A stretch of DNA of 64,000 bases from Branchiostoma floridae (taxonomy: Eukaryota > Chordata > Leptocardii > Amphioxiformes > Branchiostomatidae): positions 10,512,714 through 10,576,713 of the forward strand of contig NC_049980.1 of NCBI RefSeq assembly GCF_000003815.2, in the 5' to 3' direction. Positions 60,423 through 64,000 of the stretch are shown here, in pieces. The notes beneath the pieces are model-generated. The model was not told where the DNA came from and ran no database searches. It was given only the letters and a program-made list of their open reading frames with translations. Position numbers and translations under genes: made by a program. How positions within the stretch are numbered: the first letter of the stretch is position 1; each line of letters begins with the position of its first letter.

Positions 60423-63400
60423 GTAGGAGTTAAGAGTAGAGTAGAGTAGAGTTGAGTATAGAGTAGCTACGAGTAGAAGAATACAGTAGGGTAGGGTAGG
60501 GTAGGGTAGAGTAGAGTTGAGTAGAGCAGAGTAGAGTTCTTCGGTTGTGTAGGAGTAACACTCCAGTTGAAACTGCTCCTCTTGAACTCTTATTTGGCTC
60601 TTCATTTCAAACTCTTCATTATCTTACTGCCATGCTGTGTCTGTGTGGACTGCCCAGTGATCAATAATTAGTGCTTCCCTATGGTTGATGTAAGGTTGTG
60701 ATTGTAGCATGCTTCAAAAATGTCCTGAAACAAAATCCCAGACTTCCAAAAAGTAAAATGTACAGTTCCAATAAGAAGGCATTTTCTGTTCTGTATGTTG
60801 AGCAGAAGAAGAACATTTTTTTTGCTTGAATGTAAATACTTTTTATTCATGACATTTTGATTGCCTTTTTAAAAATCTTTATATCACCTTCAGTCGATAT
60901 TCAACACACTTATATCATCTACAACCTTTTAGTTCCCCATTGACCAAAATCAATGAATGGTCTTATTCATTAAATACTTGTATCACAAATATGATAATCA
61001 AGACTTTTGTTATTTTTCTATTGGTCGTAGATCAAATTTTTGATGATGCTATTTCACCTTCAGTTAGTATCAGATGGTTAATTCAAGATTTTTTTCAGCA
61101 GAATAGTAGCATATAATGTTTTGGCTAATAATTAAAGAAACAACAACAAAGTTTTGATTTCTTTAGATCAAAGAATCTCCCAGCAAATTGTTGTTATTCC
61201 CCATGATCTCCCTCCTGTTGCTGATCAGTGCCGCGTGGGACCCGAAAAAAACTCGATCCGTCCCCCGATTGATATTGACTTTAATTAGTTGAGATAATGG
61301 TGTCATTAATGTACAAGTTGTTAGGGGGGGACAGACTTTAATGGTTCTCTCTGCCAGCCTGATGACAAATCTGCACCTCATTTCACACCGCCGCTCGCTG
61401 TGATCTGCTTCATTTGCGAAGCATTGAACACTTGGCAAGGCAAGTATCCCTCTTCCCACCCTGATTAGACAGGTCCGAGGGGCCGTTAGTGTTCCTTACA
61501 GGTCAGAGCTGGCATCACTGACTATAGCTGTAATAGGGTCTTCACTATGTCTTACTGTACACAGTTAGCATTAACAACTGACTATAGCTAAGTGTCTTCA
61601 CTATGTCTTACTGTACACTGTTAGCATTAACAACTGACTATAGCTTAGGGTCTTCACTATGTCTTACTGTACACAGTTAGCATTAACAACTGACTATAGC
61701 TTAGGGTCTTCACTATGTCTTACTGTACACAGTTAGCATTAACAACTGACTATAGCTTAGGGTCTTCACTATGTCTTACTGTACACAGTGAGCATTAACA
61801 ACTGACTATAGCTTAGGGTCTTCACTATGTCTTACTGTACACAGTTAGCATTAACAACTGACTATAGCTTAGGGTCTTCACTATGTCTTACTGTACACAG
61901 TGAGCATTAAGAACTAACTATAGCTTAGGGTCTTCACTACGTCTTACTGTACACAGTTAGCATTAACAACTGTTTCATCTGAATCTTCAATAGGCCAGAT
62001 TCATAGTACAAGATTAGAAATAGGGTTTTATCTAAATCATGTCAGCTTAGAACTTTTTCAAGACTTTAGCCAGGCTTGTTTGGTACATACTGTTCATTGC
62101 TCTTTGCTGCAATAGGGCAATATGATTATTGTATATTCCTGCATTTTCTGCATCGTCTTGTTTATTTCTTAATTTGTAATGTGTATATTTTTATAAAGTT
62201 TTATAACAAGTTTATTTGCAAAATCATGCCCGAAGGCTAATTGCAGGAACATTCTCGAGGGAAACAAAATACAATGTAGTACATAGCACTATATTTTTAT
62301 ATATTCCAGACAGAAATATTCCAGAATACTCTTTTATCAATTTTCATTGATTCCTGTGCTAAAACGTGCACTTGGAATATTTGTGATAGGATTTTGTGTT
62401 ATTAATGATTTTATTCGTTCTGAACAAACATACCAATTTTCATTTTAAGAATTCAGGTCCTTTAATAGATGACTTTAAACTGTTTATTTCAAACATTTGT
62501 GAATTCAAACTAAATTACATGTAGAAAATATGTCATCATTTCACGATTGATTTAAGTATGCAGCATGGGCACAAAAGGAAAGCAAAGAAAAGATCACGGA
62601 ACTTCAGATTTATGTACATTGAAGTATAACGTATGAGGGAGTCCTGCACACGGTCAGGAGAGTCTACCCACTTGTGAAGAGGAGCCTGTGTGTTATTAAG
62701 ATCACAGGTGCGATACCTGGTCCCTACTCCCATTAAGATGCCTCATCAGAGCAGATCGATCAGTGTTCTGGCACATCTCTGTTTGAAGTGAGTCACTAAG
62801 TGTCCAGAGACTCAGCCAGTGGTGCAGCCTCCAATCAGACAGTTTCCCATCTCTGGCAGGAGGCACAAGATAATGGGGATAACTTGAAGTTCCTATTGCT
62901 CATTCTGTTCCTCTTTTTTGCTGATGTTGGAATTGACTCACAGAGTTGCTGCACTAGGTCTAGAAGATTACTCAAAGATGCCTTAAAGTTTATAGATATA
63001 TTCAGAATAAAAGTCACTTTCAAATTGGACTGTATTTTGAAATATAGATTTGGCAATCCTTTTTAAAAATTGTCTTTCATTTTACACTGAAAGAAAATTT
63101 GTCAAGTGAATAATGATGAGGAAAGTCAGTTTAAATGATGTATAGTATACTTAGAATTATTGAACGTAAATTTCAAAATATATGTCAACAAGTTTTTGTC
63201 TTAACATTATCTTAACTTTCATCTTTGCAATTTTTTTGAAAGTGAAAAAGGAATTGCTTCAGAGCATTGTACTGCTAGCATAGCCCAGATATCCAGAGAA
63301 GATAGAGGCTCTTTGTAAACACCCACTGTTGCATGTCACTTAAGCCAAGGTCTCTCCCACCACCTGTTTCCCCCAAAATCTGTCGGACTTTAATCAGTTT

Positions 63401-64000
63401 TCTCACCTTGGCTGATATTGCTCAGTGGGGCCGTTTGTCCACCATGCTTATATCTGCACGCACCGGTGAAAGAGTAATTCTAGCCCCATTGATTTGTCCT
63501 TCAGTGCCCAGCGTTGCGCGTCAGATCTCTCTCCATGATATTTGAAACAGATAATTGACCGAACGTAAATTATTTCAGTTTAATGTAGTGGCGGGGAGGG
63601 GAGCGTAATATATTCCAGGATACAAATGTCGGAGAGGCCATTAAATGAAAAGTTTTTATAGACAGTGATCTTACACTGATGAGACGAGGAATCAATTTCC
63701 CATTTCTCGCTTGCGCCCACAGAGCTTTGCCGTGCACAAGGCCGTTCTGGCGTCAAGTAGCGACTACTTCAAGGCCCTCTTCGCGGGGCTTTCCAAAGAC
63801 TGCAAGCTGGATAAGATTGAACTACAGGGGGTGACAGCGGCCGGACTGTTCGCGGTGGTGGAGTATCTCTACACTTCAAACCTCACCCTGAGTCTGGGGA
63901 ATGTGGAGGAAGTGCTGGTGGCTGCCAACATCCTAGTCATCCCCTCCGTCATCAAACTCTGCTCCGAGTACCTCAACCAACAGATAGCGTCCAACACGTG
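60220..64000 (+). CDS. KLHL: BTB/kelch-like protein, N-terminal part (runs off the right edge)
   Basis: Two coding exons, 60220-60422 and 63723-64000, phase 0 join. Likely start ATG at 60228. Reads MQADSADTTTGIIAQQWKRM, VLEGFHALRADKVLCDFVIV, then SFAVHKAVLASSSDYFKALF, IELQGVTAAGLFAVVEYLYT and VEEVLVAANILVIPSVIKLC. This is a BTB/POZ domain with the usual AHK-type VHKAVLA and SDYFKALF signatures, as found before BACK and kelch repeats in KLHL proteins (substrate adaptors of Cullin-3 ubiquitin ligases). BACK and kelch parts would lie beyond the window, so the subfamily and even the kelch repeats are inferred. An acceptor upstream of the ATG implies a 5' non-coding exon farther left. Confidence 0.85.
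60428..60538. repeat. GTAGA-type pentamer microsatellite
   Basis: Runs of AGTAGAGTAGAG and GGGTAGGGTAGGG begin six bases after the BTB exon's splice donor. Confidence 0.9.
61200..61500. promoter_or_regulatory. Possible enhancer in BTB intron
   Basis: Unlike the surrounding intron, this stretch is dense in TAAT-core homeodomain-type motifs (GACTTTAATTAGTTGAGATA, GTCATTAATG, GACTTTAATGG) mixed with GC-rich words. Regulatory role is inference from motif content only. Confidence 0.3.
61511..61975. repeat. 56-bp minisatellite, about eight units
   Basis: The unit begins TTAGCATTAACAACTGACTA and continues TAGCTTAGGGTCTTCACTAT. Starts recur every 56 bp (61565, 61621, 61677, 61733, 61789, 61845, 61901, 61957), nearly identical. 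Intronic. Confidence 0.95.
63723..64000 (+). CDS. KLHL: BTB gene second coding exon (partial)
   Basis: After TTGCGCCCACAG: SFAVHKAVLASSSDYFKALF onward, open to the end of the window. Core of the BTB fold. Confidence 0.92.

Noticed and set aside
61511..61975. CRISPR-like array
   Set aside because: No unique spacers; the 56-bp unit repeats head to tail, and this is a eukaryotic intron.

Overview
The window reads as nuclear DNA of an invertebrate chordate, most probably an amphioxus (Branchiostoma) draft assembly. Genes are split by GT-AG introns, repeats and foldback elements are dense, there is one 195-base N gap, and the multidomain C-type lectin / PAN / pentraxin gene is the kind of mosaic typical of lancelets. 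The species call is inference from gene content. All splice sites were read by eye and checked by codon phase.

1-18.7 kb (+ strand): one large mosaic gene. The preferred model has 19 exons from a signal-peptide exon (946-1033) to a stop at 18631. The order is signal peptide, C-type lectin domain (CTLD, QPD motif), linker, PAN/apple, CTLD (QPD), linker, pentraxin, CTLD (EPN), CTLD (EPN, interrupted by the gap), micro-exon, linker, PAN/apple, Ig-like, CTLD (EPN), MAM-like, micro-exon, transmembrane helix and a short tail. Nearly every intron is phase 1. The CTLD-linker pair was duplicated inside the gene. An alternative two-gene reading starts a second gene at ATG 6938.

18.7-22.3 kb (- strand): a complete three-exon galactose 3-O-sulfotransferase-like gene (19445-21594), tail to tail with the lectin gene.

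22.3-39.1 kb (- strand): a complete RCK-family protein kinase (MAK/CILK1 type). Thirteen coding exons give about 580 residues, ending in a six-codon last exon. Its introns and downstream flank carry SINEs, MITEs, a long hairpin, a 283-bp tandem duplication and an ATGCAAAT-rich dispersed repeat.

39.1-60.2 kb: no host gene could be supported. The region holds MITE copies, an array of about 0.35-kb repeats invaded by a dead non-LTR retrotransposon, a SINE, and several GC-rich islands.

60.2-64 kb (+ strand): the start of a BTB/kelch-like (KLHL-type) gene running off the right edge, with a 56-bp minisatellite in its intron.

Functionally, the lectin receptor combines galactose-type and mannose-type carbohydrate-recognition motifs with a pentraxin, and lies beside an enzyme predicted to sulfate galactose. 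A functional link is only an inference. MAK and the BTB gene are unrelated cilium/signalling and ubiquitin-adaptor type genes.
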